The notes below the pieces were generated by a model. That model was given only the letters and a program-made list of their open reading frames with translations. It made no database searches and had not been told where the DNA came from. A stretch of DNA of 64,000 nt from Paracoccus saliphilus (GTDB lineage Bacteria > Pseudomonadota > Alphaproteobacteria > Rhodobacterales > Rhodobacteraceae). The DNA is taken from contig QKYL01000010.1 of NCBI GenBank assembly GCA_003255745.1, positions 117,105-181,104 on the forward strand, in the 5' to 3' direction. The translations under genes and the position numbers were made by a program. Positions 24,389-32,656 of this stretch are shown piece after piece (the stretch's first letter is position 1; every line of letters begins with the position of its first letter).

Positions 24389-25225
24389 CTACGACACCGC
24401 CGTTATCGGGCCCAATCCGTCGCGTTTATGAACGGGCAGCATGGCGCGGCTGGCCTGCGGTCCCAGGGCGCAGTCGAAGACGATGTCGGAACCCAGGCCG
24501 AAGAACCGGGTTTCCGGGCGCAGCGCGTCCGACAGGTGCTGGACGGGCGCGCGGCTGGTCAGGCCTTGCGGACCCGCGCCGATGATCAGCGGCGCCACTG
24601 AAACCTGCAGCCGGTCCAGCAGCCCTGCCTCCAGAAACCCACCGATTGTCAGGCCGCCGCCTTCGATCAGCAGCGATCCCAGCCCCATGTCGCGCAGTCC
24701 CGTCAGGATCTGTGCAGGGTCCATCCGCCGGTCGCGCAGCGGCAGGTGCAGGATCTCGACCCCAAGGGGACGGGGACGGTCGACGCCCTGAACGACGATG
24801 CGTCTTGCGCCGCCGGCGGCCAGAACGGTGGCCTCGTCCGGCAAGCGGCCGCAGGGGTCGATGACGATCCGGGCCGGGTTGGGCCCGCTGCACAGGCGGA
24901 CGGTCAGGCGGGGATGGTCATGCAACGCGGTCCGCACGCCGATTACCACGCCATCCACCAGCGCACGCAGACGGTGCAGATGCGCCAGCCCGTCCGGCCC
25001 CGAGACATCGCGCGCATCGCCCGAGGCCGTGGCCACCCGCCCGTCCAGCGACTGGCCGATCTGCGCCACCGTCACCGGCCCCAAGTCGCGTCGCGCGACA
25101 GGGCCGTACAGCTCCAACGCCGCCCGTTCCGCCGCCGTGAAGCGGCCGCAGCAGGCGCAGGCCTGACCGCTGCGGACCGACAGGATGCGGTCCCAGACCC
25201 GCGGTGTGACATCGACGCCGTGCAT
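24389..25225 (-). CDS. RibD C-terminal-like reductase (DHFR-like fold)
   Basis: A 278-residue protein. After an N-terminal Cys segment (SGQACACCGRFTAAE) comes a RibD C-terminal/dihydrofolate-reductase-like domain: VTVAQIGQSLDGRVATASGD, HRLRALVDGVVIGVRTALHD, RIVIDPCGRLPDEATVL, and GLGSLLIEGGGLTIGGFLEA. In riboflavin synthesis this domain reduces the ribosyl side chain of a pyrimidine with NADPH. The RibD deaminase domain is absent. It is the last gene of an operon with a methyltransferase, a PTPS-like protein and an alcohol dehydrogenase, which points to a modified pterin or flavin-like product, not to ordinary riboflavin synthesis. Confidence 0.8.
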   Translation of the reverse strand: MHGVDVTPRVWDRILSVRSGQACACCGRFTAAERAALELYGPVARRDLGPVTVAQIGQSLDGRVATASGDARDVSGPDGLAHLHRLRALVDGVVIGVRTALHDHPRLTVRLCSGPNPARIVIDPCGRLPDEATVLAAGGARRIVVQGVDRPRPLGVEILHLPLRDRRMDPAQILTGLRDMGLGSLLIEGGGLTIGGFLEAGLLDRLQVSVAPLIIGAGPQGLTSRAPVQHLSDALRPETRFFGLGSDIVFDCALGPQASRAMLPVHKRDGLGPITAVS

Positions 25226-25243
25226 GGTTGGTCCTTTCCTTGT

Positions 25244-26017
25244 TCAGGTCGCGGCGGGCGGCAGTGCCAGCAGGTCCAGATGGCCGATCCGGCAGCGGTC
25301 CCCGGCGGCGGTCGTGGCGCGGGCGCGGCCCCAATCTGGGGCCACCTGCGCGCCGGCCTCGCCCGCGGCTTGGGCGATGCCCGCGATCAGTGCGCGGTGC
25401 AGATCGGCATCGCCCGGACCGATGCGCCAGGGGCTGTCGGCCAGACTGACCGAAAAGCCCGCCTTGCCAAGCGCCTCTGCCGCCTGTTGCGCGGCATCGG
25501 GGCCAAGCGCCGGTCCCAGGCCCTTGTCGCTGCGCTGATGGGCGTTGAAGGCGCGGGTGATGTCATCGTCCTGGGGCAGGGCCGGGTCCCATGCCATCAT
25601 CCCGTCATAGGACAGCGCGGCGTAGAAAGGCAGGCCGGCACGGCCAAGGCGGTCCGCAAGCCCCGCGATCCAGGCGGCTGGCATCAGGTCCAGAAGCGCC
25701 GAGGCCGTCACCAGCGTCACCCCGTCCAGCGGCAGCGCGTCCAGGTCACGCAGGTCCAGGACATGAGCGGTGACACGGCCCGGCGCCTCGGTTCGGGCAA
25801 TGTCCAGCAGCGCGGGATCGTTGTCGACCAGTCGCCACCGCGCATGATCCGGCAGATGTGGCGCAAGCGCCCGCAGTGTCGATCCGGTGCCGCAGCCCAG
25901 GTCCAGGACCACCGGGTCCGGCCCGGCTGCCCGTGTCGCCTGTTCCAGCAGCGCGCCATCGCGCGCCGCGCGGTCGGCGGGTTCGCGCAAGGCCAGCCAG
26001 TCGGCCGAAAATCCCAT
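25244..26017 (-). CDS. Class I SAM-dependent methyltransferase in the pterin/RibD-like operon
   Basis: A 257-residue Rossmann methyltransferase. Motif I is DPVVLDLGCGTGSTLRAL, followed by RWRLVDNDPALLDIA (acidic residue binding the SAM ribose) and VTAHVLDLRDLDALPLDG, then VTLVTASALLDLMPAAWI. The C-terminal part is a substrate-specific cap that I cannot assign. It lies 2 bases after the PTPS-like gene and 18 bases before the RibD-like gene, so all are one transcription unit. Confidence 0.82.
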   Translation of the reverse strand: MGFSADWLALREPADRAARDGALLEQATRAAGPDPVVLDLGCGTGSTLRALAPHLPDHARWRLVDNDPALLDIARTEAPGRVTAHVLDLRDLDALPLDGVTLVTASALLDLMPAAWIAGLADRLGRAGLPFYAALSYDGMMAWDPALPQDDDITRAFNAHQRSDKGLGPALGPDAAQQAAEALGKAGFSVSLADSPWRIGPGDADLHRALIAGIAQAAGEAGAQVAPDWGRARATTAAGDRCRIGHLDLLALPPAAT

Positions 26018-26019
26018 GC

Positions 26020-26415
26020 CTAGAGGTCCCCTTCGAACCAGGCGCGGGCCATGTGGCTTTCATGCAGGGTGATCCGCAGCTTTTTCACCCGGCCGCCATC
26101 CTTCAACCCGCCCGCGCGCACCGTCGCGGCCATCTGGTCGAAGATATGCTTGCACAGGAATTCAGTCGTGGTGAACTTGCCCGCGAATTCCGGGATCTCG
26201 TCCAGGTTTTTATAGCGCAGCGGCGCAAGCGTCGCGGCCAGCGCCTCGGTCGCAAGCCCGATATCGACCACCAGGCTTTCATCATCCATGACCGGGGCAA
26301 AAAAGGCCGCGTCAACGGTGAAGGTCGCGCCGTGCATCCCCTGCGCGGGCCCGAAGGTCGGCGAGGGGAAAGAATGGGCGATCATGATGTGGTCTCGGAC
26401 TTCGACGGCGAACAT
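26020..26415 (-). CDS. 6-pyruvoyl-tetrahydropterin synthase/QueD-like protein, atypical zinc site
   Basis: A 131-residue protein of the PTPS/QueD fold. AVEVRDHIMIAHSF gives the first zinc His (His14). GMHGATFTVDAAF holds the second (His28). The third ligand, the last His of the usual HGH motif, is Ala30 here. VVDIGLATEALAATLAPL, DEIPEFAGKFTTTEFLCKHI and LRITLHESHMARAW match later parts of the family. PTPS enzymes act on 7,8-dihydroneopterin triphosphate, and QueD makes the queuosine precursor. The altered site suggests a different activity. ATG 26415 starts the conserved domain, 26 bases after the dehydrogenase stop. Confidence 0.75.
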   Translation of the reverse strand: MFAVEVRDHIMIAHSFPSPTFGPAQGMHGATFTVDAAFFAPVMDDESLVVDIGLATEALAATLAPLRYKNLDEIPEFAGKFTTTEFLCKHIFDQMAATVRAGGLKDGGRVKKLRITLHESHMARAWFEGDL

Positions 26416-26441
26416 TGGGGCTCCTTGAGGTGGGCTTTCGA

Positions 26442-27386
26442 TCAGTATCGGATGCGGTGGCACAGGGTGCCAGGGTCCGCCAGGATGCGGGGATAGGCGT
26501 CCGGAAGTTCGGCAAAGGCGGTTTCCCCCGAGATCAGCACATCAAGCCCCGGATCGGCCAAGAGGTCCAGTGCCTTGGTCAGTCGGCGTCGATAGGTCCA
26601 GCGCGCGGTCCGTTCAGCCGGCAGCGCCCCCACCTGCGAACTGACGATGCGCAGCCGGCGACTGTGGAAGGCGCCGCCCAGGGGCAGGGCGACGGAGGAG
26701 GTGCCGTGCCAGCTGGCCTCGGTCACGGTGGCCTGGGGCCCTGCGATCTGCAGCGCCAGGACCAGTCCGTCCTGGGTCGCGCTGGCGTGGATGACCGCGT
26801 CCTGATCGTCGGGTGCCGCGTCGGGCGCGCAAAATCCGCAGCCGAGCGCCTGCGCCTGCGCGCGGCGCCCCGGCTGCGGGTCCACCACCGTCACCTCTGC
26901 CCCCGGCAGGCGCGCGGCCAGGGAGGCGACCAGCAGGCCAACCAGCCCGCCGCCCACCACCGCAATGCGGTCACCCGCCCCCGCGCCGCTGTCCCACAGG
27001 ATGTTCAGCGCGGTTTCCATGTTGGCTGCCAGCACCGCCCGTTCGGGGGGCAGTTCCGGGGGCAGCGGGATCAGCGCCTCGGCCGGCAGGCAGAATTCGG
27101 TCTGGTGGGGATGAAGCGCGAAGACCACGCGTCCGGCCAGTTCCCCCTCCTGCACCTCACCAACGGCTGCGTAGCCATACTTGACCGGAAAAGGAAAATC
27201 CCCCTCCTGAAAGGGCGCGCGCATCCGCTGGTGTTCGCTCTCGGGCACCCGGCCCGTCAGGACCAGCCGCTCGGTCCCCCTGCTGATGCCGCTGAACAGG
27301 GTGCGCACGCGCAGGCCGTCGCCCCTGCGGCCGGGACGGATACGCACCTCGCCCGGGGCCACGCACCAGAGGGCGGGTGCGCTCAT
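26442..27386 (-). CDS. Zinc-binding-type alcohol dehydrogenase (MDR family) in the pterin/RibD-like operon
   Basis: A 314-residue medium-chain dehydrogenase. The N-terminal catalytic domain has TLFSGISRGTERLVLTG, FPVKYGYAAVGEV, and the nucleotide-binding motif is DRIAVVGGGLVGLLVASLAA. The structural zinc loop with four Cys is absent. The VVDPQPGRR stretch after the second beta strand may indicate NADP use. Its ATG overlaps the stop of the upstream 42-residue frame (ATGA), and the PTPS-like gene follows after 26 bases. Similar gene sets occur in other alphaproteobacteria without an assigned product, from general knowledge. Confidence 0.8.
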   Translation of the reverse strand: MSAPALWCVAPGEVRIRPGRRGDGLRVRTLFSGISRGTERLVLTGRVPESEHQRMRAPFQEGDFPFPVKYGYAAVGEVQEGELAGRVVFALHPHQTEFCLPAEALIPLPPELPPERAVLAANMETALNILWDSGAGAGDRIAVVGGGLVGLLVASLAARLPGAEVTVVDPQPGRRAQAQALGCGFCAPDAAPDDQDAVIHASATQDGLVLALQIAGPQATVTEASWHGTSSVALPLGGAFHSRRLRIVSSQVGALPAERTARWTYRRRLTKALDLLADPGLDVLISGETAFAELPDAYPRILADPGTLCHRIRY

Positions 27387-27511
27387 GCGGGCGTGCGTCC
27401 GGACCGGGCGGGGCATCCGGCATCAGGGCCTGTGCCGTGGCCGCTCATCTCGCCGAAGATCCACGAACCCTGCGGGTCAAGGGGCAGGGCGGAAAAGGAA
27501 AAGACGCGCAT
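27383..27511 (-). CDS. Small leading gene of the pterin/RibD-like operon (42 residues)
   Basis: A 42-residue frame starting MRVFSFSALPLDPQGSWIFG and ending in a Gly/Pro/Arg-rich tail with one Cys. An AAGGTG Shine-Dalgarno lies 5 bases before the ATG, and the TGA overlaps the dehydrogenase ATG, so translation would be coupled. No known domain is visible. It could be a leader peptide, a small partner protein, or the shortened 5' part of a longer gene. Confidence 0.5.
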   Translation of the reverse strand: MRVFSFSALPLDPQGSWIFGEMSGHGTGPDAGCPARSGRTPA

Positions 27512-27706
27512 GGATCACCTTCTGACGTCCTGATGAAGCATCAGCCTGACCACGCGGCAGGGGCGTGGCAAGGTCCCAGCTGAAGGTCCGACGTGGCGGA
27601 TTGTCGCGGATCGTCGCGGGGTTCGTCAACAGCGAGGCCGTGCGGCAACATGGACGTCGGGGCATGGGCCGTCATAGGGTAAGCGGGTGACAGCGTTGGA
27701 GGGACC

Positions 27707-28438
27707 ATGCGGGCACGCGCATTTCTGGGACTGATCCGGTCGCTGGCGATCTATTACAACCCGCGGCGCAGCCGGCAGCTGCGCCAGTTCTATCGCGGAC
27801 TTCTGCAGCCCGGTGCGCTGGCCTTCGACATTGGCGCGCATGTCGGCAATCGCGCCCGCGCAATGCGGGCGGCCGGTGCGCGCGTGGTGGCCTGCGAGCC
27901 GCAGGAGCCCTTTGCCACCTTCCTGCGCCGCAGCCTGCCGCGCGACATCGTGCTGGTCGAACAGGCCGTGGGTCCGACCGAGATGATGGCGCAGATGGAC
28001 GTGTCCTCGTTGCACCCCACGGTTTCTTCGCTCAGCCGCGATTTTGCGGCCCAGGCTGCGCAGGCGCCGGGGTTCGGCCATGTGCGGTGGGACCGGCGGC
28101 AACAGGTGCGGATGACCACGCTGGACCGGCTGATCGCGCAGCACGGCCTTCCCGACTTCGTCAAGATCGATGTCGAGGGTTTTGAACGGGATGTGCTGGC
28201 GGGCCTCAGCCAGCCGCTGCCCCTTCTGTCGGTGGAATACCTGCCCGCCTTTCGCGACCGGACCCTTGCAGTGCTGGACCTTCTGGAGGCGCTTGGCGAC
28301 TATCGCTTCAACGCGGTCGCGGGCGAGGCGGCAGAGTTTCTGTGGCCTGACTGGCGCGACGCCGGGGCCGTGCGCGGCTGGCTGGCCGGGCTGTCGGCGG
28401 ATGGGGGATCGGGGGACCTTTACGCGCGGCTGAACTGA
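27707..28438 (+). CDS. FkbM-family SAM-dependent methyltransferase
   Basis: A 243-residue protein. SAM-binding motif I is ALAFDIGAHVGNRARAMRAA, followed by RVVACEPQEPFATFLRRSL. The FkbM signature FVKIDVEGFERDVLAGLSQP lies at about residues 155-174. Family members O-methylate sugars or polyketides; the substrate here is not evident. It stands alone, divergent from the pterin-like operon and convergent with the phosphatase gene (19-bp overlap). GGAGGG precedes the ATG. Confidence 0.85.
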   Translation: MRARAFLGLIRSLAIYYNPRRSRQLRQFYRGLLQPGALAFDIGAHVGNRARAMRAAGARVVACEPQEPFATFLRRSLPRDIVLVEQAVGPTEMMAQMDVSSLHPTVSSLSRDFAAQAAQAPGFGHVRWDRRQQVRMTTLDRLIAQHGLPDFVKIDVEGFERDVLAGLSQPLPLLSVEYLPAFRDRTLAVLDLLEALGDYRFNAVAGEAAEFLWPDWRDAGAVRGWLAGLSADGGSGDLYARLN

Positions 28439-29217
28439 CCCGTCTGCCGCAGCCGGGCGGCAAAGGCGTCGAACAGGGCGGGCGGGGCGGCCAGAACGGT
28501 GCCGCTGTCCTCGGGGCGTTCGTCAGGGGTCCAGCCCTCGACCCGGCAACCGGCCTCGCGCAGCAGCACAAGGCCCGCCGCGATGTCCCAAGGGCGCAGG
28601 CGGCGTTCCCAGAAGCCATCCAGCCGCCCTGCGGCGACATAGGCCAGGTCCAGCGCCGCCGCCCCCATCCGCCGCACCCCGGCCGAACCGGGCAGGACGC
28701 GCGTCAGGTCCGCGGCATGGTCGGGGATATGGGGCATGTCGCCAAAGGGCAGCCCGGTCCCGAACAGCGCGGCATCGAAACCCGGTGGCGGGGCGGGATG
28801 GACCGGGCGGCCGTTCAACCGCAGCCCCAGCCCTTGCGCCGCGGCAAAGGTTTCGTCCTTCAGCGGATCATGGACGACCCCCAGGACCAGCCGGCCATCG
28901 ACCTCCAGCGCGACCGAGACCGCCCAGTGCGCGATGCCGCGCAGGAAGTTCGTCGTGCCGTCCAGCGGGTCCACGATCCAGCGCCGGCTGCCCTGTCGCG
29001 GGGCGGTTTCCTCGCCCAGCCAGCCATCTCCGGCAGCCAGCAGGTGGCGGCGCAGCAGGGCCTCGGCCTCGTGATCGGCCTGGGACACGAAATCCCCCGC
29101 GGCCTTGGCATCGATCACCAGCCGGTCCCGCGCCCGCCAGTGATCGCGCAGCAGCGCCCCCGCGGCATGGGCGGCCTGGATGGCCAGGTCCAGGTCGGGA
29201 TGCAGGTCATCGGTCAT
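28420..29217 (-). CDS. Inositol monophosphatase family phosphatase
   Basis: A 265-residue protein with the family's metal-binding motifs: GWLGEE (Glu69/Glu70), VDPLDGTTNFLRGI (residues about 82-95), and the C-terminal RLRPWDIAAGLVLLREAGC. Members hydrolyse inositol phosphate, 3'-phosphoadenosine phosphates or histidinol phosphate with Mg2+, and sequence alone does not settle which. ATG 29217 is chosen because an upstream in-frame start lacks a conserved region. The start overlaps the 3' end of the GntR gene by 11 bases, so both are probably cotranscribed. Confidence 0.85.
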   Translation of the reverse strand: MTDDLHPDLDLAIQAAHAAGALLRDHWRARDRLVIDAKAAGDFVSQADHEAEALLRRHLLAAGDGWLGEETAPRQGSRRWIVDPLDGTTNFLRGIAHWAVSVALEVDGRLVLGVVHDPLKDETFAAAQGLGLRLNGRPVHPAPPPGFDAALFGTGLPFGDMPHIPDHAADLTRVLPGSAGVRRMGAAALDLAYVAAGRLDGFWERRLRPWDIAAGLVLLREAGCRVEGWTPDERPEDSGTVLAAPPALFDAFAARLRQTGQFSRA

Positions 29218-29866
29218 GGGCGAGCTCCTGTTCGGCATGGCGGGTCAGCATAACAAGCACCACCCCAAGCGAGGCCGCCATATGCGCCCGCATCAGCGCC
29301 GCGGCCTGCGCGCCGTCCTGGGCCAGGACGGCGCGCACGATGGCGCGATGTTCGGCGCGGGAACTGTTCATGCGGTCCGGCTGCGCCTCGAACTGGGCGC
29401 TGCGCCAGGGCATGCTGCGGCGGTTCAGGTCGTCCAGCATTTCCGACAGCACAGCGTTCTGGCCGCCAAGCCGCAGGGCGTCATGAAAGCGGCAGTTGAC
29501 GGCGGCGTAATCCGTGCCCGGACGTTCGCCCTCCGCCAGGATCGCCTCCAGCGCCGCGCGCTCGATCGGGGTCATGCGGTGGGCGGCCAAACTGGCGCAC
29601 AGCGCCTCCAGCTCGCCCAATGCCTCGAAAAGGTCGCGCAGGACGTCAGGGCTCATCCGGCGGACCAGAAAGGCCCGGCGGGGGCCGCGTTCCACCAGCC
29701 CCTCGCTCGCCAGGCGGTGCAGCGCCTCGCGCGTGGGGGTGCGGGACACGCCAAAGCGCGCCGCCAGCGTGGTTTCGGCCAAAGGGTCGCCGGGGCGCAG
29801 CTGGCCTGCTACGATTTGCCGCGACAGCGCCGCATGGATCTGGTCGGCAGAGCGGGTGGCAGTCAT
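29207..29866 (-). CDS. GntR-family (FadR/VanR type) transcriptional regulator
   Basis: A 219-residue regulator. The winged helix-turn-helix covers residues 1-70 (AETTLAARFGVSRTPTREAL, RLASEGLVERGPRRAFLVRR). The helical FCD domain follows (DLFEALGELEALCASLAAHR, DYAAVNCRFHDALRLGGQNA, HRAIVRAVLAQDGAQAAALM), with FCD metal/ligand His and Asp residues present. It is divergent from the gamma-glutamyltransferase-like gene, and a palindromic site lies between the two, so it probably controls that gene and the transporter behind it. Confidence 0.88.
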   Translation of the reverse strand: MTATRSADQIHAALSRQIVAGQLRPGDPLAETTLAARFGVSRTPTREALHRLASEGLVERGPRRAFLVRRMSPDVLRDLFEALGELEALCASLAAHRMTPIERAALEAILAEGERPGTDYAAVNCRFHDALRLGGQNAVLSEMLDDLNRRSMPWRSAQFEAQPDRMNSSRAEHRAIVRAVLAQDGAQAAALMRAHMAASLGVVLVMLTRHAEQELAHDR

Positions 29867-29881
29867 CCGGCACTCCCATGA

Positions 29882-29912
29882 TTGTATTCTGATGCCACAG
29901 ATATGTATACAA
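29882..29912. promoter_or_regulatory. Candidate GntR operator
   Basis: TTGTAT (29882-29887) and ATACAA (29907-29912) form an inverted pair, and GTATAC at 29905-29910 is itself a palindrome. It lies 16 bases before the GntR start and 45 bases before the gamma-glutamyltransferase-like start, as expected for FadR-type regulators that bind short TNGTA-like half sites. Confidence 0.4.
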
Positions 29913-29956
29913 CACAGGGCGCAGGCGTCACGTGATTCCGCAGCGAAAGGCAGGCG

Positions 29957-31549
29957 ATGTCGCATTTCGATTTCCTCTCGGGCCGCCGGCCGCCGACCTA
30001 TGCGGCCCAAGCGATGGTCGCGACCTCGCATCCACTGGCCACGGCCGTGGGCCTTGCGGTCCTGTCTGAGGGCGGCAACGCCGTCGATGCCGCCATCGCG
30101 GCCAGCGCGGTGCAGGCGGTGGTCGATCCGCTGATGACCGGGATCGGCGGCGACTGCTTTGCGCTTTACGCGCCGGCGGGCGGTCCGGTCCGGGCGCTGA
30201 ACGGGTCGGGCCGTGCCCCGGCCGCCGCCACCATCCAAGCGCTGCAGGCGGCGGGCCTGACCGATCACATCCCGCAGACCAGCCCCCACGCCGTGACCAT
30301 CCCCGGCGCCATCGCGGCCTGGTGCCGCCTGCATGCGGATCTGGGCTGCCTGCCGCTGGCGCGTCTTTTCGCGCCGGCCATCACCTATGCGCGGAACGGC
30401 TATCCGGTGACGCCACGCGTGGCGCAGGACTGGGCCGAGGCGGCCGCGCTGATTGCGGGCGATCCGCATGCGGCGGCGCTGTTCCTGCCCGGCGGTCAGC
30501 CGCCCGCCGCCGGTGCGCGGCACGCGCAGCCCCTGCTGGCCGACCGTCTTGAGGAGGTCGCGGCCCAAGGGCCGGCGGCGTTCTATCAGGGCCAAACCGC
30601 CGCCCGTATGGTCGCGCATCTGCGCGCATTGGGCGGACTGCACAGCGAAGAGGATTTCGCCGAAGCGACCGACGGCGCCGAATGGGTGACGCCGATCAGC
30701 GCGACCTATCGCGGTTTTGAGGTTCACGAATGCCCGCCGAATGGGCAGGGGCTGGCGGCGCTGCTGATCCTGAAGATCCTGGAAGGGTTCGACATGGCCG
30801 GGCTGTCCCAAGCCGACCGCGTGCATGTGGAGGCCGAGGCGACCAAGCTGGCCTATCACCACCGTGACGCGCTGCTGGGCGATCCCGACCACTGTCCGGG
30901 CCTGGCCGAGGCGCTGCTTTCGGATGCTGCCATCGCCGCCCTGCGCGCGCGCATCGACATGACCCGCGCCCTGCCGCCGGCGCTGTGGGACGAGCCGCCG
31001 CACCGGGACACGATCTATCTGTGCGTGGTGGACGGGCAGGGGAACGCGATCTCGTTCATCAACTCGATCTTTCACGGCTTCGGATCGGGGCGGCTGGACC
31101 CTGCGACGGGCGTGCTGTTCCAAAGCCGCGGTGCGGCTTTCCGTCTGATCCCTGGCCACCCGAACGCCATCGGCCCGCGCAAACGTCCGATGCACACGAT
31201 CATCCCCGGCATGGTCACGCAGGGCGGCCGCGTGGTGATGCCCTTTGGCGTCATGGGCGGGCAGTATCAGGCCACGGGCCACGCGGCCTTCCTGTCGGCG
31301 GTGATCGATCGTGGCCTGACCCTTCAGCAGGCGATGGACGAGCCGCGCAGCTTTGCCACCGACGGCGTGCTGCAGGTCGAGCCGACCATGCCCGCCGATG
31401 TCTGCGCCGAACTGGAACGGCGCGGCCATGTCCTTAAACATCTGGAGGGCCCGACGGGTGGCGCGCAGGCGATCCGCATCGACACCATGACCGGCCTGCT
31501 GGAAGGCGGGTCGGACAGCCGCAAGGACGGCATGGCCCTGGGCTGGTAA
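29957..31549 (+). CDS. Gamma-glutamyltransferase family protein
   Basis: A 530-residue Ntn-hydrolase proenzyme. The nucleophile that arises by self-cleavage is Thr352 in HRDTIYLCVVD, followed by GNAISFINSIFHGFGSG. Other family marks are LSEGGNAVDAAIAASAVQAV and MTGIGGDCFALYAP at the N-terminus and FGVMGGQYQATGHAA near the end. No signal peptide is present, so unlike E. coli Ggt it is probably cytoplasmic. Such proteins act on gamma-glutamyl or amide bonds; the substrate is unknown. A transporter gene follows 12 bases later. Confidence 0.85.
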   Translation: MSHFDFLSGRRPPTYAAQAMVATSHPLATAVGLAVLSEGGNAVDAAIAASAVQAVVDPLMTGIGGDCFALYAPAGGPVRALNGSGRAPAAATIQALQAAGLTDHIPQTSPHAVTIPGAIAAWCRLHADLGCLPLARLFAPAITYARNGYPVTPRVAQDWAEAAALIAGDPHAAALFLPGGQPPAAGARHAQPLLADRLEEVAAQGPAAFYQGQTAARMVAHLRALGGLHSEEDFAEATDGAEWVTPISATYRGFEVHECPPNGQGLAALLILKILEGFDMAGLSQADRVHVEAEATKLAYHHRDALLGDPDHCPGLAEALLSDAAIAALRARIDMTRALPPALWDEPPHRDTIYLCVVDGQGNAISFINSIFHGFGSGRLDPATGVLFQSRGAAFRLIPGHPNAIGPRKRPMHTIIPGMVTQGGRVVMPFGVMGGQYQATGHAAFLSAVIDRGLTLQQAMDEPRSFATDGVLQVEPTMPADVCAELERRGHVLKHLEGPTGGAQAIRIDTMTGLLEGGSDSRKDGMALGW

Positions 31550-31561
31550 AGGAGCCGCAAG

Positions 31562-32545
31562 ATGAGCGCATTTCTGAAACGCATCGGGATCGACAGCTAT
31601 ATGCTGATGCTGCTGATCACGGTGATGCTGGGCCTTGTGCTGCCCGCGCGCGGGATCGCGGCCGAGGGGCTGGGATACGTCACCTATTGGGCGGTGGCGC
31701 TGCTGTTCTTCCTGTACGGGGCCAAGCTGGACCCGGCCTCGGTCAAGGCGGGGATGCTGAACTGGCGGCTGCAGGGGCTGACCTTTGCCGCGACCTATGG
31801 AATGTTTCCGCTGCTGGGCTTGGGCTTCGCCGCCGTCTTTGGCGGGCTTCTGGGGCCGCAGGTGACGCTGGGGCTGCTGTTCCTTTCGGTGCTGCCCTCG
31901 ACCGTGCAAAGCTCGATCGCCTTTGTGTCGATCGCGGGCGGCAACGTGCCGGCGGCGATTTGCGCGGCTTCGATGTCGAATCTTATCGGGGTGGTGCTGA
32001 CCCCGGCGCTGGTCGCCCTGCTGCTGCATGCGGGCGACGGGCAGATCAGCATGGACGCGGTCCTGCGCATCGGCACGCAGATCCTGCTGCCCTTCGTGCT
32101 GGGCCAGGTGCTGCGGCCCTGGATCGGCGCCTTTGTGCGCAACCGCCGCACGCTGACGCTGGTCGTGGACCGCGGCGCGATCCTGCTGATCGTCTATTCC
32201 GCCTTCAGCGCGGGCACGGTGTCGGGCCTGTGGGCGGCGATCCCGGGGGCCAGCCTGATCGCCCTGATCGCGGTGATGCTGGTGATGCTGGCGATGGTTT
32301 TTGGCCTGATCGCAGGGGCGGGTCGGCTGTTCCGGTTGCCGGGCCAGGACCGGTCGGTTCTGTTCTTCTGCGGCTCGACGAAAAGCCTGGCCTCGGGCCT
32401 GCCCATCGCGGCGGCGCTGTTCCCGGCCGAGACGGTGGGCGCAACCGTCCTGCCGGTTCTGGTCTATCACATGGCGCAGCTGCTGATCTGCGCGATGATC
32501 GCCCAGCAGGGCGCGCGCAGGAACCAGACGGCGCTGGTGTCCTGA
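31562..32545 (+). CDS. Bile acid:Na+ symporter-like transporter (SBF-like, SLC10A7/YfeH type)
   Basis: A 327-residue membrane protein with about ten hydrophobic segments. Family marks are YGAKLDPASVKAGMLNWRLQ, LPSTVQSSIAFVSIAGGNVP and FFCGSTKSLASGLPIAAALF, typical of the SBF-like subfamily. It starts 12 bases after the gamma-glutamyltransferase-like gene with GGAG before the ATG, so it may move that enzyme's substrate or product. The solute is unknown. Confidence 0.82.
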   Translation: MSAFLKRIGIDSYMLMLLITVMLGLVLPARGIAAEGLGYVTYWAVALLFFLYGAKLDPASVKAGMLNWRLQGLTFAATYGMFPLLGLGFAAVFGGLLGPQVTLGLLFLSVLPSTVQSSIAFVSIAGGNVPAAICAASMSNLIGVVLTPALVALLLHAGDGQISMDAVLRIGTQILLPFVLGQVLRPWIGAFVRNRRTLTLVVDRGAILLIVYSAFSAGTVSGLWAAIPGASLIALIAVMLVMLAMVFGLIAGAGRLFRLPGQDRSVLFFCGSTKSLASGLPIAAALFPAETVGATVLPVLVYHMAQLLICAMIAQQGARRNQTALVS

Positions 32546-32656
32546 CCGGGAACGGCCCGCACCGGGAATGGCCTGCGGATAGTGATCTTCTGGGGAACCA
32601 GCGGCCGGCCATCACGTTGCCCTTGAACCCAGCACAGGTGGTTCAAGGAGCCCTTC

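Noticed and set aside
29867..32470. Minus-strand extension upstream of the GntR gene (to over 1,000 codons)
   Set aside because: Only the last 219 codons, from ATG 29866, form a protein family (GntR). The rest is antisense to the gamma-glutamyltransferase-like and transporter genes.
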